A DNA stretch of 64,000 bases, taken from the NCBI GenBank assembly GCA_003116995.1, contig BDSL01000004.1:1798001-1862000 (forward strand), given 5' to 3'. A program made the translations under genes and the position numbers. This document shows positions 1 to 11,840 of the stretch, piece after piece. Position 1 is the stretch's first letter. Each line of letters starts with the position of its first letter. Below the pieces are notes generated by a model. That model saw only the letters and a program-made list of their open reading frames with translations, was not told the DNA's origin and did not search any database. Origin of the DNA: Yamagishiella unicocca. Lineage: Eukaryota > Chlorophyta > Chlorophyceae > Chlamydomonadales > Volvocaceae.

Positions 1-3000
1 TACACCAACGCCAGAACCAACACCACCAACACCAGCAGCAGCAGTTGCCCCTGCCGCAGGGGCAGCCACCTGCGCAGGTGCAGCCGCATTGGGCGGGCTC
101 CGACCGGACCCTCGCCGTGGCCTCGGTGTCCCCTGGCAACGCGCGACCCGTGGGCCGCTCGCTGGCCGCCACCACAGACACAACCGGCGGCACCGGCTCC
201 GCCACCCTCGTCCTGGACCTGGGGTTGGCCCGGTCTGTGGAGGTGGCTGTGCTTGTGGTGGCGGCCACCACCACCTTCCAGGAGCTGACGAACCTGCAGG
301 TGTGGGAGGGAGGGCAGGGTCGCTGAAAAAACAAAAATACTGCGGTGAGAGCCTAGAACTCTAAAATCCTAAAACCCAACATACTGCGGACAAGACCTTC
401 AAACCCTCAAACCCTCTCAGACGAGGGAAGCGGTGATCGGTTACATTTCGCGCGGCCATAAGGCTCCGCTTTCTCGCGGTCTCTTCCGCCCACACTGCCT
501 CCGGCGGCAGCTGCCGTACGAGAGCAGGTTGCCGGCCCCTCCTCCGAAACCACGAAAACAAACGCACCGCGGAACCAACAGCACTGAATTCTACCTCCCT
601 TCGGCCCCCGGATCCCAACCACCCGCAGATCTCTGTCTCGAACTCCTCCTCGGGCGGTCGCGGGTCGTACTGCACGTACGACAGCACCATCGTGCTGACC
701 ATCTCCCGGCACGTGTTTGGCTGCGGTGGCGCGACCGGGCAGTATCTGGTGGCTGCCAGCACCGTGTCGGGCTCGCTGCTGCCCGCCGCGACCACCTTGG
801 AGGCCTTCCTGGCCGACCCGGGCACCCAGGTGCGCGCGACCGGTTGGGGAACCGGACGGCTGGGTCAATGGGTTGGTTTCGGAGCCCGGGGGCGAGGATC
901 CCCCCCCCGGGTGTACGACACATCACTGGCAACCTGCGGCCCGGCGGTGGGCTGAGAGGCCGCGGCGCTGCCTGGGCTGCCTTTCCTCGCGCGCCTCAAC
1001 GAAACCCCAACCACCGCCAACCGCCAACCGCCAAACCCACGCGGTCGACCCGCCCGCCCCCTCTCGCGCGCAGGTATCCGCCAGCTCCCTCCGTGCCTCC
1101 AGCCAGGCCGGCGGCGTCCACACCGGCGCCGGAGGCAGCGACAACGCCGTCAACGGCTTCTTCAGCCAGGCGGCGGTGGACGCGGCGGTGGCTGCGGGCC
1201 GCACCGACCTGCACTTTGGCAGCGCCAGTGCGGTGGCGGTTGACCCTTGGTGGGCGGTTGACCTGGGGTCGGCGCTGCCGGTGGCGTTCGTGGAGCTGGT
1301 AGCGCACCCCTCGGCAACAGACCGGTTGGGGCTGGAGGTAGGGTCAGGCCCGGATGATGGTGGTGCGCGCGTGTGTGTGCGCGCGTGGTGTGTATGTGTA
1401 TATGGGGGGTTGCCGTTGAGAAGTCAATCCCCCGCCTGCCCAGCTCATCGCCATGCCGCGGCCCCGAAGCCCCAATGGAATCCGTCCCCGTTTTTGTTCC
1501 GCACGTCTTAAACCACCACCCATTCGACACGACCCCCACTCCGCTCCCCGACAGAACTTCGAGATCGCCCTGAGCAACTTCACCATGCTGACGGGGACGG
1601 AGGGCGTCACCGTACTCAGCGGCCTCAGCCTCGGGGCAGGCCAGACGGCGCGCTACGCGCTCGGCGGCGCGGCGGGGCGGCAGGTGGTTATACGACAGCC
1701 CGGCGCCAACCGCTCGCTGCAGTTGGCGCAGGTGGAGGTTTACGTGGACGCCGCCACCGTGAAGGAGGGCGCCAACTCGCTCGTCACGCCCAAGCCGCTG
1801 TCGTACCCGAGAGTGTACGACATGTCGCGCACGGTTGAGTCGTACACCGACGCCAGTGGTGTGTCGCGGACCGGCGAGCTGGCGGCGCTGGCTGCGGACG
1901 GGTACGACGAGACGAGTTTGTCGCGGTGCGCCGTGGCGGGCCCGGGACCCGTGGGTCAGAACCCGTGGCTGCTGCTGGATCTCGGATCCAGCGTGCCGGT
2001 CAACCGAGTGGATCTGCTCAAGGCTGCGGATCCAGCCATAGCGGCGCAGCTGGAGGGTGTCGACGTGCTGCTGGGCGACAACCCGGTGAGTGGGTGGCGG
2101 CGGTGAAGTGGCGGGGATGGTGGTGATGGATGGACGGCACCAGCGGCGAGTACCAAGAAGGGAGGTACTTGGTGGGAAACGTGCATCACACTGTCTTCAG
2201 CCGGTTTATGCGGAATCTGAGCGATCGTTGGGTGGGTGGGATATGGTGGCGTTCTCAGAGCCAAATCCCCCTGGCAAGACCCCGCCCCCCTTCCTAACCC
2301 TCGAAACCCTAAAACAACCCAAACCCTCCCAAATCCTCCCAAACACCCCGGCACTCGCCACTGTCCTCCAGGTGGCGGAGAGCAATCCCGTCGTACTGTC
2401 CGGCCTCAGCCTGCCGCAACCCGGCGCCTGGGCGACCTTCCTCCTGCCCGCCACCGCCACCGGCCGCTACCTGGTGATCCGAAGGCCGGAGGCCGGTGGT
2501 GCACTCACTTTGTGCGAGGCGGCGGCTTACGGTGAGTATTAGTACGGCAGCTGTTAGTAGGTAATAGCAGTTGCAGGTAGGAACTAGTGGGGTGCTAGTA
2601 GGTGCTGGTCGGCGATTAGTACCTGCCAGTACGTGCTGTTACATACCAATAGTAGCTGAAGTAGGCGTTGGATAGGTAGTAGTAATCATTAGAAGGTTCC
2701 GGTAGGCAACGGTAGATAGTAGTAGTAAGTCATAGTAGGTGCTTATAGACGCTGGTACGTACTGGTAATAGACGCATGCTGGTACGTATTCTGCTGCTGC
2801 TAGTTATAGGTCTACTGCTGCTGCTAGTAATAGGTATACTGCTGCTAGTATTCCGGTGGGTCTCCGGACCGACAGGGAGATGCATGCGTGGCCTGGGTCC
2901 AGGGGGGCCCAGGGGTTTGCAGTTCGTGGTGCAAGCACGTGTATTGCGTTACCCCCGGCCGCTCTCCCACGCCTGTCGTACACGCAGGCCCCAGCAAGTT

Positions 3001-6000
3001 TGAGCTGCGGCTGGAGCCCGCCCCCAGCCCTCCACCACCGCCCTCGCCGCCGTCGCCGCCCTCCCCCGAGCCGCCGTCGCCCGCCCCGCCCCCGTCACCG
3101 TCGCCGCCGTCGCCGCCGCCGTCGCCGCCGTCCCTGCCGCCGCCGTCGCTGCCGTCGCCACCCCTCACCCCTGCCAGCAGCAGTCCGGCGGGTGCACAGC
3201 TCGAGCTCAAGGTGGAGGCTAACCCAACTGCAATAACCGTCGTAACCGCTTCAGTTGTTGCCGTCAGCATCGCAACCACCCTGACCGCCGCGGTGGTGGC
3301 CTCCGCCGCCGCGTCGGCCTCCGCCGGCGGCGCCGGCGGCGCCCTCGCGGCTGGTAGCGTCCCGGGCGCCGCTGGCGCCACTGGCGCCGCCGGCAGCGGC
3401 GCCGTACTCGCCTTCGTTGGCCACATGCAGTTCTTTGCATTAACCGCCAATGCGGCCGCCAACACCAGCAGCAACTACCAGGACACTAACAAACAACTGT
3501 CGTGGTGGGTGGTGTGCTCAGCTGCTGCTTGCGGTCCGCGGTCTCGGAGCTGTCCTCAGCCCCTCACAAACGTCAGCCCCTCGGGATCCACTGTCCTCCT
3601 GCGCTGCACGGCCCACCGCCTTTGGCCTATTACATGTGATTTCGGTTTTAACGCATGTCCACGCCTCTGCTGTTGCCTTGCTTCCACGCTACATCTTTGT
3701 GCGTCACGACGGCGGCATGTCGCATTTTCTTTCCTCTCCTTCCGCCTACCCTCCTCCCTCCCTCCCCCACTCGGTGGCTGCTCAGGCTCAACCTGGAAAT
3801 CAACACGCTTTCCTTTTTGGACCTGCCGGGCGTGGAGGTGGGCGCCTACTCGCAGGCCCTCAACGTCTTCATCGTGTACGGCGCCGTACTGCTGCTGCAC
3901 TTCCTGATCGTCTTTCTGCTGGGTGCCGTACGGCGGCACCTCAGCCGCCGTCGCGCCGCCGACGCGCCGCCGCCGATGGGCCTGCCCGGCTTCCTTGTCT
4001 TCCCCTTCTTGGAGATCTTCATCGTCATCTTTTTCGTTACCTCGCTCGCATCCGCCGCCGGCACGCTCCTGGCGTACGGCATCTCCGAGCAGCGTACGAC
4101 AGCCGCTGCCGTCGCTGCCGTACTGCTGGTGCTGATGCTGGTGTTCTCGATCCTGGTGCTCTGGGTGCTGCTGCGCATCCATGCAGCGGCAAACCGCCTG
4201 GGGCTGTCGTACGTGCCGGCGCCGAGGCCGCCGCCTCCAGGCCGCAAAGAGGGCCGCGTTTCGCGCCTGTTTCGGTGGATCGAGGTGAGCCGGCCGGGCT
4301 GGGGAGGGCTGGATCTTCACCGTCCCAGAGGGCCCGGGGCGATGGTGCTGGCGTCGCTGAAAGGCTCGCCGAACCGGCCCTAAGGCCCACAATCACCGCG
4401 CCGCTCAACCTCCCCCGCCCCGCACCCCTGCCCCTGACCCGCACCCCTGCCCCTGACCCGCGCTCCTCCCCCTGACCTGCCCCCCTGCCCCTGACCCGCA
4501 CCCCTGCCCCTGACCCGCACCCCTGCGCCTGCCCTCGCCCGCCGGCCTACAGCGAGGCTTCTGGCAGCGGCCAGAGGCCGTCGCCTTGCGGCTGCTGGAA
4601 CCTTACCGCACAGACACCTACATCCGCAAGGGCTTCAGCCTCCGTGAGGCTCTCCGAGCAACCGACCCCGGCGGCGCCAGCGGCGGCAGCTTCTCGGGCG
4701 CCTTGGGCAGCAAGTCTGAGGCCGGCACGGCGGTTGGTCCCATTGAGAAGGCGTTCCCGGCGCCGCCGGTAAGGCCGACCCAATCTTCGGCGACGGTGTC
4801 AGGTAATGCCTGGGCGAGCTTCACCGCCGGCGAAGCAAACACGGAGCGAGCCTCCGGCCCCACCGTTGTGGGCCGGGTCTCTGCAAGTGGCGGCGCCGCA
4901 GACACCGGCGCCGGCGCCGAAGCCGGCGGCAGCCGATCGAGGCTGCGGATGGCTGCGGTGGCTCCGGAGCCTTTGTCAATGCCTTCCTGGCAAATTCGGG
5001 ACAGGCCGCTGCCGGTGGCTGAGTCGATCAGCAGCAAGTTCACGCACGATGTCGTACTCGGAGACGGTCGATGCTCCCGTCCTAGCGCCGACGGCTCGGC
5101 TCGCCGGCTGGCGGCGGCGCCAGTGGCTGAGATCAGCCGGGGCACCTTGGCCGGTGCCATGGCCTGCTTCGAGCCCGATGTGCGCATCGTGTACGAAGAG
5201 TCGTCTGACTCAGATGACGGGATCGGCGGCGGCGGCGGCGGCGGCGGCGGCGGGCGACCCAGCACAGGGCGCTCAAGCGCTGGCGGAGGCGCCGGTCCGG
5301 ACTCCGTCCGGCTCCCACCACCGCCGGCGGCGCCGCCGGCACCAGCGCCGCCGCCCGAGCCTCCAGCTGCGCAGCCGCGGCTGCGGCCGCTGCTGTCGCC
5401 ACTGCCACCGCTGTTGCCTGACTCCTATCCAGCCAGCCCCAACCATGACCACTGCTGTACTTCCATCAGCGATAAAGCGTACGGCAGCGCAAGTGGCGCG
5501 AGGCCAGCGGCAGGCCCCGAAATGCACGTGACGCCGTCGTCACGGCCGCCCCAGGAACCGGAAGCTGAGGACGCGCCCGCTGGCTCAGCCACCGCCGCCG
5601 CCGTCACCGGCACCGGCGGTCCAGCTTCCTCGGGCGCTCAGGCGGCGGCAGTGGAGCCCCCTCGCGGTAGGGCAAATCTGTCTGGTCGGCCGCCCTCTGG
5701 CCTCAAGGCGTCAAGTCGGCCGGCCTCTGGCCAGCAGCCGCAGCAGCAGCCACCGCAAGGTGGGGGGCGAGCCGCCGCTGCAAGCGCCGCGGCCGCAGCA
5801 GCGGCGGCCGTCCCCTCGACAGCCACCGTTTCCTCTTCCCCTGCAGCTCCCGCCACCCCCGCTCCATCGTCATCGGCGCCAGCAGCAGAAGATGCCGCTG
5901 CGTCTGGGGCCGGGCGGCGGGGCGGTGGCAGCAGTGGCATTGGCAGTAATGGTAGCGGCAGTGATGGGGATTTCAGCAACGACGGGCCCGTCAATGGGGG

Positions 6001-7320
6001 CTGGGACCCAGCCAGCTGCAAGGAGACCACTGCCGGCGGCGGCGGCAGCGGTTATCAGTTGAAAAGTCCTAGGGAGGTCGAGTCCAGCGTACGGCCTGTC
6101 GAGGTGTACGAGCGATATGGCCAGCTGTTCGAGGAAATGAAGGGCGAGCGCCGCCACGCCACCACCTTCCATGTGCGACGGGCGGGGTTTGGGTGGCTGG
6201 GTTTCCTCTGCCAGGATGTCGTACGCTCGGGGCTGCCCTGCCTCGGGCGGCTGAGGCAGCCACCCGCTTTCCTCCGCCCCTGTCCCCCGGTCTACACCCG
6301 GGACGCACTGCACATGGCAGCCGGGGAATGGGAATCGCTGCATGGATCCCATTATACCCCCCTTACAACCTACCCAATATCTGGACCCTAGGACCGCTTT
6401 GAGGTCACCCGAGTACACCGAAACCGTGCCCGAAACCCGGGTTTACCCCTCTCCCCCCAGGCGGCCGTGATCTTCAACTCCGTGGTCCCCGCGGTGCTGC
6501 TTGGCGTCCAAGTGGGGGCTGCCATGGAGCCTCATAGCGCGGCGGCCCGGGGCACCAACGTGGCCCTGCTGGTGTGTAAGGCCCTTTTCGCGGTGTACAT
6601 GAGCATGACGCTGCCGTACAGTCATGCCGTCACCATGGGCACTGAGGTGAGGTGCGGGGTGGGGTGGAGTGGGATGACGGGCATGAGGGGCGACCTTGGG
6701 CGGGGGGAGGTGCAGAATCAGTCCGCAGCTTCGTCCCTCATTCCCTCATTCCTTTCTGTCCTTCTGCCCTCATTCCCGACTCTATTGTTAGGGCACTGCA
6801 CCTCGCTCACCATCATCCCTTTCCGCTGCGCCGCGCCTCCTACTCCACTCCCTTCCACCCCAGCTCCCGCAACCAACCCCCCCCCCCCCGACCTCCCGCT
6901 ACCCTCTCCCTAACTTCCCCCACGCGGCCCCAGCTGGCGTGCGCCTGGTTGGAGACCGCCGTGTGTGTGTGCCTGGTGGGGCTGCAGTGGGCTGACGGGC
7001 CCCGCATCAGCGACGCCATGCTAGCCTGCGAGATCGCGGTGTTTGCGCTACAGGTGTGTCGGCAGCGGGTGCAGCACCAAACACATAAGCCGCACATCTA
7101 CGAGTACCGCAGTGAAAGCCGCACTCCTCCTCCAGGTCTTGATCCTGATCCTGATCCTGATCGCCTGATCCTGATCCGCTGTCGTACGGCGCCTCCTCCT
7201 CTCCCCCAGATCCTGCGCGTGCAGGTCATCAGCGTCATCCCCGCAGTCATCGTTGTGTGGCACTGGGCATCGGACAAGTGCCGCGGCCGCAGCACCGCCG
7301 GCCAGTCGGAGGCGGCGTAA
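1..7320 (+). CDS. F-type-lectin/discoidin-like, TRP-like multi-pass membrane protein (5' partial)
   Basis: Exons inferred: <1-299, 629-829, 1074-1337, 1555-2085, 2372-2531, 2988-3504, 3786-4284, 4553-6172, 6392-6412, 6461-6646, 6934-7053, 7210-7320 (TAA); all phases agree. The first exon may begin at an acceptor near 60 or 77. The ectodomain repeats a beta-sandwich pattern (PWWAVDLG, NPWLLLDLG, then GRQVVIRQPG or GRYLVIRRPE, then LQLAQVEVYV or LTLCEAAAYG), typical of F5/8-type-C and fucolectin domains; about three are present, the first partial. A Ser-Pro hinge (about 3025-3170) follows, then a hydrophobic segment, a GHMQFFAL motif, about three helices in 3840-4200, a roughly 530-residue low-complexity loop (4553-6172) and four or five more helices. 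The order resembles fungal TRP-like/Flc proteins, an inference from hydrophobicity and the GHMQFF motif. A lectin-bearing surface channel or receptor is plausible; ligand and conductance are unknown. Confidence 0.72.
2532..2987 (+). repeat. Intron of GTA/TAGTA-rich degenerate repeats
   Basis: This intron of the lectin/TRP-like gene is made largely of degenerate GTAGTA, AGTAGGT and GCTGGTACGTA words, plus CTGCTGCTAGT copies near 2800-2850. It ends in a cacgcag acceptor. It looks like decayed simple sequence and I see no coding potential. Confidence 0.55.
4405..4530 (+). repeat. 18-bp minisatellite in intron
   Basis: The unit CCCCTGCCCCTGACCCGCA recurs about six times with small changes, in the intron between 4285 and 4552. 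It ends just before the pyrimidine tract of the next acceptor. It is not coding in the spliced frame. Confidence 0.7.
7132..7175 (+). repeat. GATCCT hexamer repeat
   Basis: About six GATCCT units lie in the last intron (7054-7209) of the lectin/TRP-like gene. Simple tandem repeat with no other role visible. Confidence 0.6.
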
Positions 7321-7757
7321 CGGGCGGCCGGGCAGGACCGACCCGTGGGCCACGGGATGAGCGGGGCGGCGGCTGGGGGTGCAGCAAGATGTACATATCG
7401 CACTGTCCCGCCCCGCCACGTGGCGCAGGATTTGCATTGCGCGGGTAGGCAGGTTCGTGTTTCTGCTGAGGCGCAGATTTCCGCCGCAGCCGCAACCCAA
7501 ATCTGGTACCAAGGCAGCTCGCACCGGTGCGCGCGTGTTAGGGTTTTTGCGCGCGTCAGCGCTGCGCGTGGATTGTATGTTGGCAGCCTAGCGAGCTGTC
7601 TAGGCTTTTGTCAAGCGCATTGAGGCACGTGCTACCTGCTGGCTGCCTTCTCTTGGAGCCTCTGGATGATCCCGCAGGCAACGAAAGCGCGCATGTGCGA
7701 CTACAATACGTACGCCCCAGAGGGCCATAGCTGAAGACGATTTTTTGCTACTGCAGT

Positions 7758-7762
7758 TGTAA
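7758..7762 (+). terminator. Candidate polyadenylation signal TGTAA
   Basis: TGTAA is the usual algal (volvocine) polyadenylation signal. This copy lies 438 nt after the TAA stop at 7320, a normal 3' UTR length for the group. Cleavage would fall shortly downstream. Confidence 0.5.
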
Positions 7763-9168
7763 ATGTGACACTGGCTGCTGCGCGACGTGAATTGCGGTAA
7801 CAAACTGCCCTCTTTCCGACGACACTGCGCTGGGCTGTGTACTCCATATTCAATATTTTCACCCGCAAAACGGTATTGGCTTACTGCACTATCCGTGTAC
7901 ATACTACGCAATGTCCGCAATGTCTTGTGAGATTACCGGCAGCAGACCGGTTATGTTCTGGCAAAGGGCTAGCTGGCCCTCTGGCCAGACGAGATATGGC
8001 TGTGGAGTTGTCTAGCAGGCGAGGTTGTGTCCAACGACTGCCCTTAGCGGGTCGATATTGGCGACGTGTCTTGGTGCAATGGTCCCGCGTCGTTTGTCGA
8101 GGAGGTATATTCCTCCAGGTTCCTCAGCCGGCGGCGCCGCGGTTCGCGCGGTGGCCACCTCCGACCCCTCGCCTACTGAGCCGCGATTGGTCCCACGAAG
8201 CCCTGTAAAGCATTACCCGGCACTGCCCCTTCCCGGCGCACTAGGCACACAAGGAAAGAGCACGGCAGTGACCCGGGGTCACCGTGCTGCCGTGCGCCGT
8301 CTGATGCACCTTTTGTGACAATTATTATTGTTTACACTAACGTCCAGCCATCCCAACAATGGATGACTTCACGTTACGCGCACCCGTTAGAAGAGAGAAA
8401 CCCAGATCGCTTCATCGCACAGCTAAAATGCCTAAAATGCCTGCATCAAGGTCTTACGATCCATCCGAGCCCTGACGTCAAGCCCCTGCCCACTCCTGCT
8501 CCTCCGGCAACCAGCAGTCACACGCCTGCTGTATTACCCAGCAGTCACACGCCTGCTGTGTTACCCAGCAGTCAAACGCCTGCTGTGTTACCCAGCAGTC
8601 AAACGCCTGCTGTGTTACCCAAAATTGTCTGTCCGAGCCAGTGACCTGGGCCTTGCGACAGGTGCTGCGGCTCAAGCAGAGGCCATCCCCGGCGATCTCC
8701 ATGCCCCCGAGGTCTCGATACGCCTACAGCATAATCCAATCCCGCCCCCAATCGTTCGTAATCGGTAGGTCCAATGACGTCATTGCGGTCCCGAGCACAT
8801 GAGGATCTCACCCAGGTCGGTCAGCCGTTCGGCTGGCCCACAAGCCCAGCATTAGTTCATTACCTCTCCGCTCTCGTACAACACCAAAGAGGGACGCGAA
8901 TCAGCGCGAATCGCGCCCGCGCGAAGCATATTTCGCGATACTTGTCCGCTAAGGACCCGAGCTTTACGTCTTCAATGCTGCCATCGCATTGGTCCACCTC
9001 ATCCTAAGTCACCCCCGGGCAGCTAAGACCCGGGCACAAGCATCCGAGCAGTAGTATGGCCATGCAGTATCCCCATGCTTGGGAAAGATTGGCCGGTCAA
9101 GAAGAAATATACGCGGTTCGGTTCAAACTGTCGGTTTCGTACCGTGCAGGAGCATTATTGGTGGCAGG
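7763..9168. other. Intergenic region between convergent genes
   Basis: No open frame here shows family motifs or plausible splice structure. It should contain the 3' UTRs of the lectin/TRP-like gene (+) and the GT92 gene (-). The only notable structure is the 27-bp tandem repeat at about 8510-8625. TTACA at 8332-8336 is TGTAA on the minus strand and could end the GT92 transcript. Confidence 0.5.
8510..8625. repeat. 27-bp tandem repeat, about four copies
   Basis: The unit contains CCAGCAGTCACACGCCTGCT followed by GTRTTAC. The last two copies carry CAAACG for CACACG. It lies in the intergenic stretch downstream of both neighbouring genes and is not coding. Confidence 0.8.
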
Positions 9169-10197
9169 CTAGGTCACATTTGCGCGCCTCGCGGTCCCCA
9201 GCTTCGACCCTCGCTGAAGCGCCGCTCGCAACGAGTTATATTGGCCCGCGCAACACGAGCGCCACAAATCGATGCCCTCCGTACACGTCTCGGTGGCGTT
9301 GCCTTCGTACGCCCGGAACCAGTCCAGGTTGCGCTTGTTCTGGGACCCACCCGGCCCTCGCTGCATCTTAAATATGAACTCCGACAGCGACCGCGTCACA
9401 TAGTGGTGCAGCGCTATCTCGTCCCATGACACCGGCAACGACATAGGGCCCTGAATGGGGGCGCCCCGCTCGTTGACTGCGACGGCGTTGGCGAAGTAGC
9501 GGAACTCGTGCGGGTTGCCGCCAGTGGCCAGGACTTGTGAAAGGCGCGCGATCGTTTTTATGTGCCGGTTGTCCCAGGCTGACGAAGGGGTACATTTTGT
9601 GTACGCCTCCAGTGTCCCGACTTCCGGCCGCTTGATGTGGCCGCTGCTGCCAAAAACCCTAAAGTTGACCGCCAGCGCAGGGTATCTTTCATACCGCTGC
9701 AGAAATGATGTGATGTTGGGCCGGCCGCCCTCGGGCTTACGAAGGATTATGTATTCGTCCGCATCGATGAAGGCCATCCAGACGTGATCCCGGTGAGCAA
9801 AGTCGATGCAGCGCTGGAAAGCTGTTCCTTGGCTGTACTCCGCGAAGGGGCGCCCGGTCTTGTGAGAGTGGTGCCGAGGGTCGGCATCGTAGTGATACTC
9901 CACAATACCACGTCGAATGAACGGCATCAGCATCCTTAGGTTGTATAGAGGGCGGCTGCTATTGTAGTCCATCACGTATATTTTGCCAAATCCAATCCAC
10001 CGGTGGTACAGGATGAATTCCAGCAGGTATGTTCCCTCATCCTTGACATTCGTGCAAATTGAGGCGTAAGCGCCTCGTGTGGATGTTGCAGGATGTAATA
10101 GTCCAGCAAAGCACAAGACTGCCAGGTGGATGCTTATCCCAAGGCCTTTATAAAACGCGAAAGGATGCTGCCTCATCACTAAGATACTTGTGAACAA
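9169..10197 (-). CDS. GT92 family (DUF23) glycosyltransferase, type II membrane protein
   Basis: A single 342-residue frame without introns. A short cytosolic N-terminus is followed by one hydrophobic stretch at about residues 19-37, fitting a Golgi type II anchor or signal anchor. Next comes the GT92 hallmark: an ICTNVKDEGTYLLEF segment at about 47-61, then ILYHRWIGFGKIYVMDYNS. A DADEY metal-binding motif is at 145-149 and downstream His/Cys-containing segments are present (ALHHYV at the C-terminal end of the fold). Family members move hexose units onto glycans; plant GALS galactan synthases and many algal paralogues belong here. Donor and acceptor cannot be told. The gene is a full-length but compact member. 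Lack of introns is unusual beside its intron-rich neighbours and could mean a retrocopied paralogue. Confidence 0.85.
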   Translation of the reverse strand: MFTSILVMRQHPFAFYKGLGISIHLAVLCFAGLLHPATSTRGAYASICTNVKDEGTYLLEFILYHRWIGFGKIYVMDYNSSRPLYNLRMLMPFIRRGIVEYHYDADPRHHSHKTGRPFAEYSQGTAFQRCIDFAHRDHVWMAFIDADEYIILRKPEGGRPNITSFLQRYERYPALAVNFRVFGSSGHIKRPEVGTLEAYTKCTPSSAWDNRHIKTIARLSQVLATGGNPHEFRYFANAVAVNERGAPIQGPMSLPVSWDEIALHHYVTRSLSEFIFKMQRGPGGSQNKRNLDWFRAYEGNATETCTEGIDLWRSCCAGQYNSLRAALQRGSKLGTARRANVT

Positions 10198-11840
10198 TAA
10201 CTATTAAGACTTCAGAGGTAGGAACCGTTGCAGTCAGGGCAGTTGTCCTGTCATCGGTCTGACTTGGTTTCCGGATGTATTTTCAAATCCCTGACCTACT
10301 GCGAATGACTTTGAGCAAGGCGCCCAGTAGAAAAAGTTGGTGGCTGTACGATAACGATATACAGTACGGCACGCACCCAGGTTGCACCACGCGCTGTACC
10401 CATGTATCAACGTTACATATTCCATAACTTCACTTTGATTGCGCCATTTAGTATGCGGTAGACACTGGAGGCGCCTGGTGATATGACGCGCTGTGCACCT
10501 GTGCTGCCCCTTGCTGTCCGCACATCCCGGCTTGCAGCACACACCCCATTACAAGCCCCTAAGACGAGTCACGATGAGTCTGAACACTAGCGAATGACAG
10601 CACGACTGCGGTCGTAGAAACCACCTTGTCACCTCCAGCCCTTCACCCCAGGGCGATTTACAGAGACGACCTAACTAGCAATTACATGACAGTTGGGGAC
10701 GAGATATGGCCTCAAGAAAGGCCAGAAGTTAACCAGACGCAGCTGCTTGCCTGCTGCTTTGAGGAGGCAGGGGCCGTAGTTGTGAATTGCTGCTTTGACT
10801 GCAACATGACACCTTCCGTGGCCCCAGATTGACCCCCCCATCCGCACGCAACGGCGAGACCAGGGCAGCCGAAACCGTACGGCACCTGCCAATAAATTAC
10901 AAGCATCAGCGGCAGTTGCATGGCCGAGCGCGTTTCCGATGGTTATGTCGTTCTGTTCGGTTGGTCCGCAGCCCAACCTCCTGCCTATGGATAACTACCC
11001 CGCTACTTACACCTTTGCCAGCAACAAACGTGGCCGAGGCACAGTCCTCACAGCATGTCGTACCATGCCTCGCATCGCACCGCATGACGGTTGCCCCTAC
11101 ATTACTAATATCCTTTTGTCCCCTCTTGACATCTGATCTAGATCGTAAAAAAGGCCCCCCATTGCCCACTTGCCACCTGCTCTAAATCTCGCTGAACGGA
11201 AACTTGCCCGCCCCCCTGCCGCGCAGGGACGGAAACGGCTTCATCGCCGCCCATCAGCATCATCCTTCGCTGGCCTAGAAACGTAATCTAACATTGTTTT
11301 CCGTACTCGTGCGTTACGGCACTCCACCCTACTCGTTGACAATACCCGGTACTTATATTGGCTCTCTTGCAGCCTCACAGCACGTTCCACCACCACCTCT
11401 TCACGTGCATCCCCCGGTGCCGCTGCTGGCCATCCACCCCTCCCCCTCCCCCACTGCCACGAGCATCATAACCAACCAACAATAAATACACACCGGGTAA
11501 CCCGCGTCAACAGCTCGACACGCCATCGGCCGCACCGCTTGGTGCAATGGAACCCCCACCCTCGCCGCAGCCATCGTGAGCATGGACGCTCCGGAACCAG
11601 CAACGCTCCGGAACCAGCAGCGCTCCGGAACCAGCAATGCTCTGGAACAAATAAAGCTCCCGACAGTTCCCCCAGCAACCGCACCGCAACCACATACCCG
11701 CCCACCGCCTTCGCCAGCACTCCCCCAACACTCTCCACGTGCCGTACCACTTCTAACCCACCGCCGCCCTCCCCAGCGTCCCGCCCCCCTGCGACAACGA
11801 CGACCGGCCCCCTCTTACCGTCCGTGCCCTCTCGTAACCC
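10198..11840. other. Intergenic region upstream of the GT92 gene
   Basis: This stretch separates two minus-strand genes, so it should hold the GT92 promoter and the 3' UTR of the next gene. TTACA at 10897-10901 could be a minus-strand polyadenylation signal. An 18-bp repeat lies at about 11583-11652. I see no convincing exon. Confidence 0.45.
11583..11652. repeat. 18-bp tandem repeat (GCTCCGGAACCAGCAACG)
   Basis: About four copies with point changes (AACG, AGCG, AATG) contain CCGGAACCAGC. A related CTCCGGAACCAGC stands alone at about 34138 in an intron of the Aurora-like kinase gene. Confidence 0.7.

Noticed and set aside
8510..8625. CRISPR-like array
   Set aside because: The repeats are directly adjacent without unique spacers, and the genome is eukaryotic.
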